DNA from: Phylloscopus collybita
Lineage: Eukaryota; Chordata; Aves; Passeriformes; Phylloscopidae
Length of the DNA stretch: 64,000 nucleotides
Direction of reading: 5' to 3'
NCBI GenBank assembly: GCA_027886175.1
Contig: JAJNNQ010000078.1
Span: forward strand, 2,108,001 to 2,172,000
The notes beneath the pieces are model-generated. The model saw nothing but the letters and a program-made list of their open reading frames with translations, was not told where the DNA came from and did not search any database. Numbering within the stretch: position 1 is the first letter of the stretch; every line of letters starts with the position of its first letter. A program made the position numbers and the translations under genes. Positions 1-11,999 of the stretch are shown here, one piece after another.

Positions 1-798
1 TTTCCTTTTTCCAGAATTGAGTTCACTGAGAATAATCCCAAAACCAGAGAGGACACAGGAAGAAAAAACAGAGTCAATGAGTGAATCTGCTTGGAGATGG
101 GACCACGGACTTGGAGATAAGGAAGGAATGAGAAAAAACATCAGTTTCAGAAAATGTTACTCATTGACACGGACTGCTGCTCAGCCAAGATCCTGCTGAA
201 TTCCTGAACACGGAGAAGAAGAACAAAGCCTGAACAGAGCCGTGAATATCGGATGTTATACAAAAGGGGGGTGCATATTAACGAGGACATGCAGCAGGCG
301 CATCGGGAAGTCTGAACTTTCCAAGGACCTTCGCCACCGGGCAAAGGGAGAGGGAGATGCAGAAGGGAAAATCAGGATAAAAAGAAAGGAGGCTGCGAAC
401 TACAACAACTGGAGAGACCGCATGGCAAATGCCGCATGGCCTCTCCATTTGTTCATCAATAAAGTCACTTTTACAGGACTCCTCTGGCTCCTTCGGGCAC
501 AGAAACCTCTGGCGATGCCAATTTTCCCTCACAGGCCCGGGGACAGCGCAGCCACCTCCGTCCTACCCACAGGAACCGGGACGAGCCAGCGCTGCTCCGG
601 CCCCGGCTCCTGCCCAGGCACCCGCGGGAAGGAGACCGCGGGCAGCCGCTCCCGCAGCGCCCTCAGGGCACGGGGAACACGGCGCGGACACGGCACAACC
701 CAGCCACAGCCAGAGCCCCCTGCCGCCCCGTCCGCCCGCAGCCAGCCCCGAGCCCCGGCACAACCCAGCGCGGCTCCCACCTGCGCCGGGGCCGCTCC
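1..798 (+). repeat. Palindrome P1, left arm
   Basis: This segment is the reverse complement of 1325-2120 with few differences by eye. Position x pairs with about 2121-x: base 1 pairs with 2120, and 781-783 pairs with about 1342-1344. The arm starts at the window edge, so the palindrome is longer than what is visible. The outer part (about 20-440) is homologous to 30540-31020 and 54560-54990, which flank other zinc-finger genes. P1 is therefore a piece of the same duplicated family. The inner part (about 520-798) is GC-rich and CpG-dense. Long open frames here are GC-driven and are not called. Confidence 0.9.
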
Positions 799-1324
799 TC
801 AGCCGAGGTTTCCGAGCAATGCCGGAATTCAGCGGAAGGGAGGCGAGTCCTTGCCGTGGGCAGAGCCCGCCGCTCGTCGCGATTGGCTGGTTCTGCCGTC
901 ACTCTTCGGTCTCGTGAGCTGTTAGGGCAGAGCGGGGACAAGCACAGCCCCTGTTCCGCCCCCCGGGCGCCCCCTGCCCGCGCTGGGCCCCGCCGGGGCC
1001 GGGCTGGCTCCACCCCGCGGGGCCGCCGCTCTGCGGAGCCTGTCAATCAACGGAGATCGGTCTCGTAGCCACGCCCACAGGGGGTGACAGTGGGGGTGGG
1101 TACACTGTGCCGTGTGCAGAGCCCGCCGCTCACTCGCTGCCATTGGCTGACGGTGCCGTCACTCCCGGTCTGACTGCGCGCTGATTGGGCAGAACGGGCA
1201 GAAACGCGGCCCTAGTGCCGGCCCGCGGGCGGCCCTGGCGCGGCAGAGGCGCCATTTTCGGAGCGTGTTTGCGGGCCCGGGAGCGGCGGCGGCGGCCGGA
1301 GCCCCGTGAGGCGGCGGCGGAGCT
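799..1324. promoter_or_regulatory. CpG-rich bidirectional promoter core, copy 1
   Basis: This GC-rich, CpG-dense core lies between the palindrome arms. It has three CCAAT-type motifs (ATTGG at about 882, 1142 and 1184), a PBX/PREP-type decamer CTGTCAATCA at 1040-1049 followed by CCACGCCCAC, and a YY1-like GCCATTTTCGG at 1251. No TATA box is seen. Each arm carries a splice-donor-like CAG/GTGGG: on + after 1344, and on - at 781 reading leftwards. This suggests mirror-image non-coding first exons firing outwards. A second copy lies at 26608-27745 and a rearranged one at 58871-60100. Promoter function is inference from composition and motifs. Confidence 0.65.
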
Positions 1325-1344
1325 CGGAGGCGGCCCCGGCGCAG
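1230..1344 (+). other. Candidate non-coding first exon
   Basis: GC-rich segment starting near the YY1-like GCCATTTTC and ending at a good splice donor, CAG/GTGGGA (GT at 1345-1346). It is repeated nearly exactly at 27230-27328. In mirror orientation, 58871-59280 carries the same donor. The counterpart in the left arm of P1 ends at the donor at 781 on the - strand. No convincing ATG-initiated frame exists, so if transcribed it would be 5'UTR. RNA evidence would be needed. Confidence 0.4.
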
Positions 1345-2120
1345 GTGGGAGCCGCGCTGGGTTGTGCCGGGGCTCGGGGCTGGCTGCGGGCGGAGGGGGC
1401 GGCAGGGGGCTCTGGCTGTGGCTCGGTTGTGCCGTGTCCGCGCCGTGTTCCCCGTGCCCTGAGGGCGCTGCGGGAGCGGCTGCCCGCGGTCTCCTTCCCG
1501 CGGGTGCCTGGGCAGGAGCCGGGGCCGGAGCAGCGCTGGCTCGTCCCGGTTCCTGTGGGTAGGACGGAGGTGGCTGTGCTGTCCCCGGGCCTGAGTGGGA
1601 AAATCCGCATCGCCAGAGGTTTCTGTGCCCGAAGGAGCCAGAGGAGTCCTGTAAAAGTGACTTTATTCATGAACAAATGGAGAGGCCATGCGGCATTTGC
1701 CATGCGGTCTCTCCAGTTGTTGTAGTTCGCAGCCTCCTTTTTATCCTGATTTTCCCTTCTGCATGTCCCTCTCCCTTTGCCAAGTGGCGAAGTTTCTTGG
1801 AAAGTTCAGACTTCCCGATCCGCCTGCTGCATGTCCTCGTTAATATGCACCCCCCTTTTGTATAACATCCGATATTCACGGCTCTGTTCAGGCTTTGTTC
1901 TTCTTCTCCATATTCAGGAATTCAGCAGGATCTTGGCTGAGCAGCAGTCCGTGTCAATGGACAACATTTTCTGAAACTGATGTTTTTTCTCATTCCTTCC
2001 TTATCTCCAAGTCCGTGGTCCCATCTCCAAGCAGATTCACTCATTGACTCTGTTTTTTCTTCCTGTGTCCTCTCTGGTTTTGGGATTATTCTCAGTGAAC
2101 TCAATTCTGGAAAAAGGAAA
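1325..2120 (-). repeat. Palindrome P1, right arm
   Basis: Reverse complement of 1-798. Homology runs to 2120, where the left arm meets the window edge, so the right arm boundary cannot be placed. Each mirrored 60-residue frame differs in only two residues between arms, which points to a recent inversion-duplication or to arm-to-arm gene conversion. Confidence 0.9.
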
Positions 2121-3335
2121 ATTCAGTCTTAGAATATTTTCCGAAAGTCCATTAAAGGAAAAAACTAGGACAATGTCCAGTGCTGGCATGTTCCTGGCCA
2201 TCAGCCAAGGAACACCCTGCACATTAATTCAGCCTTATCTATGTGCTGTTCCTTTACTGAGCTACATACATATTCATGAGTTTCATGTGCTATTCAAACA
2301 CTCTTGGTACCTTTTGATGTTATGGAAACTTTTCTTTATTTTAGTTTTCTGCTCTGGCTTATCTACATAACATCCTGCAGATCAGGTCAATCTATTTTAT
2401 TTCTTCTTGTGGCCTCATTCTGTTGTTTCACATTTCCTGGAGATCGAACAGTTCACAAACTCTTCTCTCATTCTTCTCTGCTGCTCCGGTTTGTGTGGCC
2501 CTTATCTCATCCCATGGCAAGGTCAGTCAGCAGCTGTGGGAAACAACCTGATTGCTTTATACAGTTCTCTGGGTTACACACAAGTATTTGACCATTTTCT
2601 ATTTTGCTAAGGCCTACAGTACAATGCATTCATCCCATTATCAGTTTTATAAGCTTTGAGGTGTCTACATCAACATCAAATACTCATCATACTGCTGCTT
2701 CCATGAGTTACACGGTGCAGACTTCAAATGAGCAATGAGGTTAAATTAGCAAGCAGCTCAAAGGGATTCTAAACTGCACTGTGCTTACAATCAATAACCA
2801 CAGATAAAGACCAACACCCAAATGTGAAAGCCAATATTCTCGGGTCATTTTCAACAATTCCCTGTCCTTTTGTAGCCGTTTGTGGCTCAGGAGGCCTGGC
2901 TGCCACCTGCATCCCCTTGCTCAGCTGCTGAATGAGCTGCACTCAGCAAGGTGTCCTGCATGGCCCAAAGATGAGAGTTGCTGTAGCACAGGAGAGGAGG
3001 AAGAGCATTCGTTTAACCCCTGGTGTTCCAGGGAACCCCGACACCGTGTCCCCTTCCCATCCTTTCCAGGTTTGGGCCGGAACATGAGCTGCTTTCTTAT
3101 TTCCTTTCTTCTCTGTTTCACCACTTCTCCGTTGTCATCTCTTTGCCAACAGCATCTTGAGTCATTTAATTTTCCACACTGTGCTCCTCCTTCTGCTCAT
3201 GGATAATCTGATCCCATCCCATGGTGAAATGTTGTGTGCTTGGTTGGAGTGGATTGGTGGGCCAGACTCAAGAGCTGGATCTGTCTGCTTGGTTCTTATT
3301 TGGAGGACAGCTTGTAATGTAATTCTTTCTTGCAG
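2121..3335 (+). other. Intergenic, no gene recognised
   Basis: Part of this may continue the palindrome arm beyond the left window edge. Short open frames (for example 2304-2591 and 2880-3206) show no recognisable domain. No LTR boundary, tRNA-like sequence or microsatellite is evident. Homology to the IR-A right arm begins at about 3336. Confidence 0.5.
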
Positions 3336-3390
3336 TGTCCTTGTGCCCTGCAGGTGGAAGCCTGATTCCTTGCCAGGGGCTCTTTGGGTC

Positions 3391-4000
3391 TGTTGGGGAA
3401 GATGAAAAAGGAAAACCTTATAAATATGACAGTTTAGGTCTTGAGAATATGAAACCTATAAGTGAAATAGAATTGAAAGCAAGTTTTGATGTTAGAGTAG
3501 TTACTGGACAACTGTAGAACAATAGTGTGGCTGGCTGCAGGTTTTGATTAAACAATGTCCTTCTCCTCACCGAAAGTCCAAGGGTCAGAGCAGACCCTAC
3601 CAGCTTGGCAGAAGGGGTCCAAAGAATAGTTTTTAGGCTTTAGAGTATAGTACAGCATGGTAATGTAATGATTCTTATCGGCTGTATGTAAATGCTATAG
3701 GATTTGTATCTTGTATTAGATTGGTTGGTGTAAGTTAGAATATTCAGTATAGAAGAAGATTTAATGTATTGTAATGGGAACTTTGCTCTCTTACTACTCT
3801 CTTACTGCTCTTACTACTCTTACTTCTCTTCAGTCTCTCTCTCTTGCTCTTGCTCTTCTCTCTTTCCCGGCTCTTCTCTGAGCTGCAGCTGGCAGCTCTT
3901 AGCAGGGCCCTTTCACCCACGCTCTGTGCAATAAACCACACGCTTCAAGACCAGCCTTGACTCCAGAGATCTCTCATCACCGTCCCCCCTGGTTCCCACA
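3391..4000 (+). mobile_element. Solo LTR with 5-bp target duplication
   Basis: A 610-bp LTR begins TGTTGGGGAAG and ends GGTTCCCACA. It is flanked by identical 5-bp duplications GGGTC at 3386-3390 and 4001-4005. A polyA signal AATAAA lies at 3930-3935, after a CT/ACT-rich stretch (about 3783-3870). The insertion is proven by two empty sites: the right arm of IR-A (near 22075) and the 56-kb unit (near 56190) have the same flanks without it. It therefore landed after the unit had duplicated, inside an already dead gag fragment. A 5-bp duplication fits several LTR classes, so I do not assign a family. Confidence 0.92.
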
Positions 4001-4005
4001 GGGTC

Positions 4006-4280
4006 GGCTCTCCCCTGCCCAGGAGGGCAATGCCTCTGCCAGGTTCTTGTGGCCGAGCCGGTGCCCTGGGTGCTGGGGCCCCCTTGGGCCCTGGGCTTGA
4101 TCCCTCAGGGGCTGTAGAAACTCTGCCATGGCCTTTGCCTTCCCCTTGGCCTTTTCCTCCTCCCTTCTTGCCTTCCCCTGCTGTGCCTTTGTGACCAAGT
4201 GCTGCAGGGGCTTCTTGTGCCCCTCCTACAACCCCCCTGAGTGCCTGTGGGTGCTCATCCTCTGACACCTGCTGAGGCCC
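4006..4280 (-). pseudogene. ERV gag C-terminal fragment (mirror of 21.8 kb)
   Basis: Read on the - strand this matches the + strand at about 21800-22085 and 55890-56190: a charged Lys/Glu-rich stretch followed by the motif MAEFLQPLRDQAQGP. In the longer copies it leads into a retroviral protease, so it is the C-terminal part of a class-I-like gag. Here only the gag piece is present. It continues across the solo LTR into 3336-3385 and then stops at the end of the inverted repeat. Confidence 0.6.
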
Positions 4281-6058
<1,778 letters not shown>

Positions 6059-6660
6059 GGGAAGCCCTGGGAGTGCCCTGAGAGCGGGAAGAGCTTCGTG
6101 CCCTGGTCCAGCTCCATCCCCCGTGGGAGGATTGGCATTGGATGATCCCCAGTGACCCCTGTTGGGCAGAGCCCTGGTGATCCGTGTTGGGAGGACACCT
6201 GGCTTGGGGGCTCCACAACTTCCTGTCTCCCTGTGGGCACCTGGATAACCGCAAGGGCAGGAACATCCATCGGGACACAGACAGGCACTGGGAATACCTT
6301 AGGGTGAGTAGATTTGTTGACTTCCAACCCCATAAAATCTTTCGTGTTCAATCCTATCTTCTGGGGTATCAAGGAATACTGGATGGTCTTGGAGGTCTTT
6401 TCCAACTTCAGGGATTGCATGATTTTTATTTCCAAAGATTCCAAAGGTCGTCTTTTGCAGCCAAATGGTGATGAACTGGAGCCAAGATCAAGCTCTTGGA
6501 GACAGTGGTGTGGAAGCCCCTCCAGAAAATGTTCTTCCGTCCCACACGAGCACAGGGATCCTCAGCTGGCATGGACACAGAAATCCTTTTTCTTTTGGCC
6601 TTGATTTGCTTTTCATTCCTCTTCATCCCTTTAAAAAAATCTCACCCTGGGGTAAAAATA
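6059..6660 (+). other. ZNF-1 3' flank
   Basis: Directly downstream of the finger exon. It is mirrored at 18545-19154 and 51845-52437. The first ~60 bases still read like a degraded extra finger (ECPESGKSF). No polyA signal is convincing, and no separate gene is seen. Confidence 0.45.
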
Positions 6661-6890
6661 AGGACCTTGAACTAAGACATGGGTGAGGACATGAGGACAC
6701 ATGGACATGGAGGGGGACGTGGCCATTCCTGGGGACATAGGGGGACATGGGCCCAGATGGAGATGTGGGGGACAATGACAGGGATGGAAACGTGGTGGGG
6801 AGACAGCCATGGGTGAGGCCGTGGTGGGACATGGCCAGTGTCATGTGGGGACATGGCCATGGCCGGTGCCATGGGGGGAACTTGCAGGGG
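6661..6890 (+). repeat. Degenerate GGGGACATGG minisatellite
   Basis: Imperfect tandem units based on GGGGACATGG / GGACATGG. The same array follows every ZNF unit in the window (18290-18540, 38560-38785, 51640-51830 as reverse complement), with different lengths. It creates His/Pro-rich open frames on the other strand, which are artefacts. Confidence 0.75.
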
Positions 6891-7003
6891 CTGTGGGGGA
6901 TGCTGGGTGTGAGGGAGCTAAGGGTTCCTGGGAGGGATTTGGGGCTTGCTGAGGGCTTTGGGGACCCCAGGCTGAGCGGCTCTGGAAGCGCTGGGAGACC
7001 CTG

Positions 7004-7258
7004 GTGGAGGTTCTGGGGCAGCTGCTCAAGGAGCCCCTGACCTGGAGCCCCATCCAGGCATTGGGCTCCTGGAAGGGAATGAACGTCCTTGTCCCCAGGA
7101 GGGAAATCCCAGCAGCCCCAGGGTGTTGGGGGCAGCTGAGAGGCCACAGCAGAGAGGGGAAAGCCAGACGGAGCTCTCCCTCTCCAAAACTGGCCCCCAA
7201 AAATCCCACACTCATGGATTCTTTGCAGGAAAAAGCTGCCAGGAGGTGCCTGAATTAA
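7004..7258 (+). other. 84-codon ORF shared by the ZNF 3' flanks
   Basis: Open frame of 84 codons, repeated as 84 codons at 17928-18182 (-) and in shortened or extended form at 38068-38382 (-) and 51240-51437 (-). An acceptor-like CCCCAG lies just upstream (about 6970). The frame continues back from there as a Leu/Trp-rich helix-like stretch (LVEVLGQLLKEPLTW). It has no recognised domain. It may be the relic of a 3' exon or of retroviral sequence. Its conservation is explained by recent duplication, so I do not call it a gene. Confidence 0.3.
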
Positions 7259-7374
7259 GGGAATGGAGGGAGGGAGAATCCCAGACTGAGCAGGAGGGGC
7301 CTGGAACCCCCAAACGCAAGCATGGGTGTCTTGGATTATGCAACCAAAACTGTGTATTCTATTTCTTCTGTTGA

Positions 7375-7931
7375 AAGAAGCTGGGGAGATGTTTATCTGT
7401 TGTTGTGGTGTATTTTTATTTTGTTTCCAATTGCAGCTCAGTTTTAATGGTCAGTTTTATACACCACCCATATTTTATATTTTTATAGTGTAGTTTATCC
7501 CTAATGGATTGTTCCTTTCCCCTGTATTGTTGGTTTTGCCCTGGTTGTCTGTCTTCCCTAGACCTGCCCTTCCCTCCTCCTACAGAATTGTCAATCCTTC
7601 CCTCACCCTGCCCCTTCTTCCAGACCCTTCCCTGTCAATCCTCCAACCTTCGATGCCCCAGTGGTTGGTTTAAACTGTTCCCTCCCCTTGTGTTCTTTCA
7701 TTGCTCTGTGCATTGTACTCCCCTCCTTATGTTCCTCCCCCATGTCACCCTTATTGGTTGGAAATTGTATCCTCTCCCAAGACCTCCCCCACTTATAAGC
7801 CCCTGAAAGCCCAGGTTCTGTACTTTTTTCTGTCCCTGTCCCTCCAGGCAATAAACACGTTTGGAAATCACACAGAATCACACAAAATAAAAATACACCA
7901 CAACAACAGATAAACATCTCCCCAGCTTCTT
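7375..7931. repeat. 48-bp perfect fold-back flanking LTR A
   Basis: Bases 7375-7422 (the polypurine tract plus the first 33 bp of LTR A) are repeated as an exact reverse complement at 7884-7931, just beyond the LTR end. The right-arm copy (17276-17796) lacks the second block: there the LTR end runs straight into GGCCTCTCCCTG. The block is therefore a templated inverted insertion specific to this arm. Confidence 0.9.
7390..7874 (+). mobile_element. LTR A, left-arm copy
   Basis: About 485 bp. It starts TGTTTATCTGTTGTTG directly after a polypurine-tract-like AAGAAGCTGGGGAGA and ends near AATCACACA. A TATA-like CTTATAAGCC (about 7793) and a polyA signal AATAAA (about 7850) lie in the expected order. 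Orthologous copies lie at 17276-17796 (-) and 37565-38052 (-). The sequence to its left is the same in all copies and continues into the ZNF 3' flank. No primer-binding site follows on the right, so it behaves as a lone LTR or a 3' LTR. Confidence 0.75.
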
Positions 7932-8988
7932 GTCCTCTCCCTGTTCCTTGTCCTTGACATGTGCCACCTGTGCTATAGAGCAGCTGTGCCCTGCAGCTGC
8001 ACCCGAATTGCCTGGCTTTCTGGGGGCAGCCCACTCCTGGTGATGGTGCCAAGAGCTGGCTGAGCTGAAGAACACCGGCATCGCGTCCTAAGTCCTTTTT
8101 TAACATATTGTGAACAGTTTTATTTGAGTTGATGCTTGCACTTGATGGTGGGCGCTGTCTGGTTTTGACTTTGTAGCTGGCGGTGAGTAACTTCTTTACT
8201 CAGCTCATCCTGGTTTCAACACACCATCCATACTCTGTTGGCTCCACCTCTTGGTTGCTGGCTTTTAGTTGCACTGCAGGCTTTTTGTTTTTTCTTTTGA
8301 CCTTTTAATTGTAGACTAAATTGACCCTATACTTAGGATGGGGAAGAAAATGAAACTGTATTATTGAGAAAACAACAAATAGGGTTGACAAGAAGCAAAA
8401 TGCAACAAGAATTGATTAAAACAACTGACATAATAACTGGAGTAAGTGGGTCCATATTGCAGATCTTAAAATGAATAATGAAACTCAAGTGACTGAAGCA
8501 AGTACTTAAAATGAAGCTGTTCATGAAACCAAACATGGGCTAGTGTTTGAGGGGTGATCTGGAGGACTTCTCACAGCCAAGCTTCTGGCACTTAGATTCT
8601 GGTGCTGTAAACCAATGGGGTATTTCGGGGCACTCTGAGCGTATTTCTGCAGCTAACAAGTGGCCTTTTGGCTCTTGGCCCTTGGCACTAAGCTCACATA
8701 GAAGTTTTGGGGTTAGCCTTGTTGACCTGACCGGCCCAAAGCACCCAACATCTTCCAACCAGCTTTCCAGACCACTGCAGCCCCCGGTTTAGACTGCAGC
8801 ACCAGCTGTTCCTGAACCCTGTGACTTCAGATCCTCACCTTTATGGATCTCAGTCCAGCTTCCCCTTTTGCCCCCAACTGGCTTTTCCCAGCTATGGCTT
8901 TCACCCCCAGTTTAGGTTTTAGCTCTCGCTGTAAAATAAAACAAAACCTGTAGCTTCTGCTACCACCTTGTCAGGGAACATTGGCCAC
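7932..8988 (+). other. Inner tail of IR-A left arm, no gene
   Basis: Mirrored at 16220-17275. It contains AT-rich stretches and open frames of 60-80 codons (for example 8540-8758 on - and 8547-8792 on +) that are conserved between the arms only through duplication. An AATAAA-rich block on the opposite strand (16840-16860 in the right arm) hints at another old LTR. No domain is recognised. Confidence 0.4.
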
Positions 8989-10325
8989 AACAAAACAAAA
9001 ACCCAAACCGTTCATACTTTCCCAGGCACTATCCTAACAGGGTTGTCAGTCACCCTTGGTATGAGCCTAACCAAGGACAGCATAAACCCAACAGCACTTT
9101 CCTGTTTCAGTAGCCCAGTGCCACCGGAGCACAATGCTCTCAAGAGACAGTTTGAAAACTGCCTCTCGTTGGATCTACCCTTGTGACTCATCAGGCACAA
9201 CTTCTGTAATAAATTTTAGAGAGCCAATTTCATCAAAAGCGATTTGTTTGCCTGAGAAATTTTGGGACAGCGAAATCAACAAAGCCCACAATCAAGGAAG
9301 CAGTGCCAACACTGGGTGAAAACACAAGTACAGCCTCTATTGCGCTGTACCCCCCCCTGGTTTTCACGAAGGGCTGAGCCCATGCCAGCCTGTTTTATAC
9401 CTTTTCTGGCTGGGCTTATGTGAGTCCAAGATTCTGTAAGTTCTTTTGACTCTCAGTGACTTCATTTCAGTGGATGTTGAAATTTCTGATGGCAGATCTG
9501 CTGTCTGAAAAGATTTCCTGGGTGGAGAGGGCTCCTGAGGGATTCAAATGGCCCTGATATCATCTCAGAACCATCAAGCCTCATCAGGGGTTGAGTGTCC
9601 TCATCCTGGCCATCCTCCACCTTCTGTTGGTATTGTAATTTCATTGTTCTCTTCTCTGGAGAGGGGGAGATCTCTTGCGAAATTTCCAATCCCTCTGCTC
9701 TGCTTTGAAAGGGTTTTTTTGGCTTTTTCAGAAAAATACATTTTTATTTCTACTTACTATAACGACAATATTATGAAAACATGAATTATCATTTATCACA
9801 ACTTCTAAAACTGAAAACGGAAGAATCTGCAAAATGAACACACATCTAAATCAGGAGAAACAACATAAAACACTCAATTGTAAAATCTGTCCCATGGGGA
9901 TGGGAGGGAAGTGGAAAGAAGATAAGGTATTGCATGAAAAGGTATAAAGGATGGAGGGGTAGGGGTCCTGAGCAGCGAGCTCTTTCTGTTCAGGACTAGT
10001 GGATAGGAAATGGGAACTGGGGGGGTCGTGGGGAGCCAGAGAGACTGCAGACAATTCTGGGCTACTCTGCGCGGTGCGGTTTGCTGCCAACGACCCAGCC
10101 TTTAAATAGGAACAGGGGATAAGGATGACAAAGAAGGACATGGGGTAGCGGAGAGGTGGCAGCAGCAGAAGCCAATCTGTGCCCATTTAGAAAGAAAGTT
10201 CTACCTCCTATCCTGCTTTTGGAATAATGGGAGGGAACCATGGGGTAGAATTTACAACCCAATGAAGTAAACACACATTAACATTAGAGGTAAACAGGCT
10301 GCCAAAACTGTAGAGACTTTGGGAT
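8989..10325 (+). other. Spacer between IR-A left arm and provirus D
   Basis: Unique within the window. No recognisable gene, LTR boundary, tRNA or tandem repeat is seen. A 75-codon open frame on the - strand (9462-9689) is polar and domainless and is not called. Confidence 0.45.
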
Positions 10326-10892
10326 TGTTATAAATGCATATTTTGGAGTTGGCTTTTTGCAAATATTGAAATGAATGTTATACATATAATGTAAGAAGGT
10401 TGTACTGTATTTCCTTTTATTTGTGGAATTTAAAAATGTAATGAAGGTATATTTTCAGATTGTAACAAAGTAGAGATGGGGGTTGGTTTGGTTTTTTTTT
10501 AACTCCTCAACTAGATAGAATACAGAAGGGACGTTTGGAATTCCAGAACTAAAGATTTCTGATAAAGAACAATTAAGCCTTTGAGAGTTTGAATCTTCGG
10601 AAGGCAGATTTACAACATACTTCTAGACTGCGTGGAGTCCCACAGATAAACTGTATCCTTAGAGGGGTCTTGAAACAAAAATGAATATTTGAATCATGCA
10701 TTAGCTTATTTAAATATGTAACACCAAGACTTTTAAACACCAAGAAATTTGGAATGGGTGGTGTGTTGCTTTGCACCCTCCAGCTGAGAAGCTACCTTCT
10801 TTTGTCTCCTTATTGTCTATTTTTATTCTATTTTATTTTCTTTTTATTAAACTTATAAATTAATATAAAAAGGTGAAATGTTGTTTTTCACA
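10326..10892 (+). mobile_element. Provirus D, 5' LTR
   Basis: 567 bp, beginning TGTTATAAATGCAT and ending TTTTTCACA. It matches 15705-16219 in the same orientation, with about 5% differences by eye plus a ~50-bp block (about 10465-10515) found only here. A tRNA-primer site follows at once. No target duplication is visible at the outer ends: CTTTGGGAT precedes this LTR and TGGCCAATG follows the 3' LTR. Confidence 0.88.
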
Positions 10893-10894
10893 AT

Positions 10895-10913
10895 TGGGTC
10901 GCTCATCCGGGAT
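10895..10913 (+). other. Provirus D primer-binding site, tRNA-Pro-like
   Basis: TGGGTCGCTCATCCGGGAT begins two bases after the 5' LTR. It resembles the tRNA-Pro primer site of gammaretrovirus-like elements, with one inserted base and two or three changes. This fits class I, together with the protease fragment downstream. Confidence 0.6.
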
Positions 10914-11721
10914 ATACCTCATCCCTGAAAACCCCAGAGATCCAAGGTGAGAGGGGCGCCCTGCCAATTCCTTTTTGGCGGCCCAAGCCTTGCTTCTTGA
11001 GGGAATTGGGGACTGCAGGTAAAAATCCCGAAGAGACAAGAAAGGAGACAGACAAAGCAAGCAAGGAAAAGGGAAAAGGCTCTGGGGAAACTGCAGTGGT
11101 TTTGCTTCATAAAAACTTTTGTGCACAGAAGATCTAAGGAAGAAAAGAGGATTGACAAGTAAGCCTTAGTTGGGGCGAGGTTCGGGGGGGGACATGAGAT
11201 GTGTGTGTGTGAAATGTGGATTGTGGGAGCCTCTTCAGCTGTGGTTACTTTTTTTCGTGAGAAAAGTGGCCAGTACAGAGGCGGAGTGAAAGTTGAAAGG
11301 AGTGACAGAAGCTCTCCCAGCATTGCTGAGACCGGGTCTCAAGGCTGAGAGATTGGATCTCTCGGGAAATGGAGCCGGGGTTTTTCTAGGACAATCCACT
11401 AGAAAAACGGGGGGTGGGGAAAGGGGCCCTAAATAGGTTGAAGGTCATGTAAAAGACCTAAGAGTACCTAGATTTGTTATCAAGTTACAAGTTGAGAAAT
11501 TTAGAAAACTGGAAAATTGCAAAGTATTAAAAAAAAAAATCGGGAAAAAAGTTTAAAAAACCCAAAACAAATACATATATATATATATAGGCCAATAACA
11601 TCTGAAATTTTAAAAACACCCATGAGTTAATATTGAAAGATAAGTTCAAGGAAAAAGGTACCATTTTTTTGTGTGTTGCTTTTTTGTATTCTTTGTGTTA
11701 TTTTTCTTGTTGTATTGTCCT

Positions 11722-11855
11722 TTTGTGAGTGAAGTGTGCGTGTAAGTAAAAAGTGCTTGTGTTGTGAGGTTTGGTTGTGTTACTGTCTTTTTGTAAGTGA
11801 AGTGTGTGTGTGGGTAAAAAAAGTGTTTGTGTTGTGGAGTTTAATTGTGTTAAAA
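11722..11855 (+). repeat. Two tandem ~70-bp GT-rich units in the provirus D leader
   Basis: Each unit reads GTGAGTGAAGTGTGCGTG or GTAAGTGAAGTGTGTGTG, then a purine run and GTG(C/T)TTGTGTTGTG, and ends GTTGTGTT or ATTGTGTT. The second unit starts at about 11792. It lies in the untranslated leader between the PBS and the gag-like block. The units may be a duplicated packaging-region element, but nothing here shows function. Confidence 0.6.
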
Positions 11856-11999
11856 AGTAGATTGTTGAAGTATTAGAAAAAGGGGGTGTGAAAGATGTTT
11901 AGGCAGCAGAAAGGAAGAACTAGAGCTAAATTAGAATTCTAGGCAAGTAAAACAAAGGACTGAAAAGTCAGGCTTGTGGAGGGAAGAAACTGAGGAAAC

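Noticed and set aside
8540..8758. 72-codon ORF conserved in both IR-A arms as a small gene
   Set aside because: Conservation equals that of surrounding non-coding arm sequence, and no domain or start context supports it.
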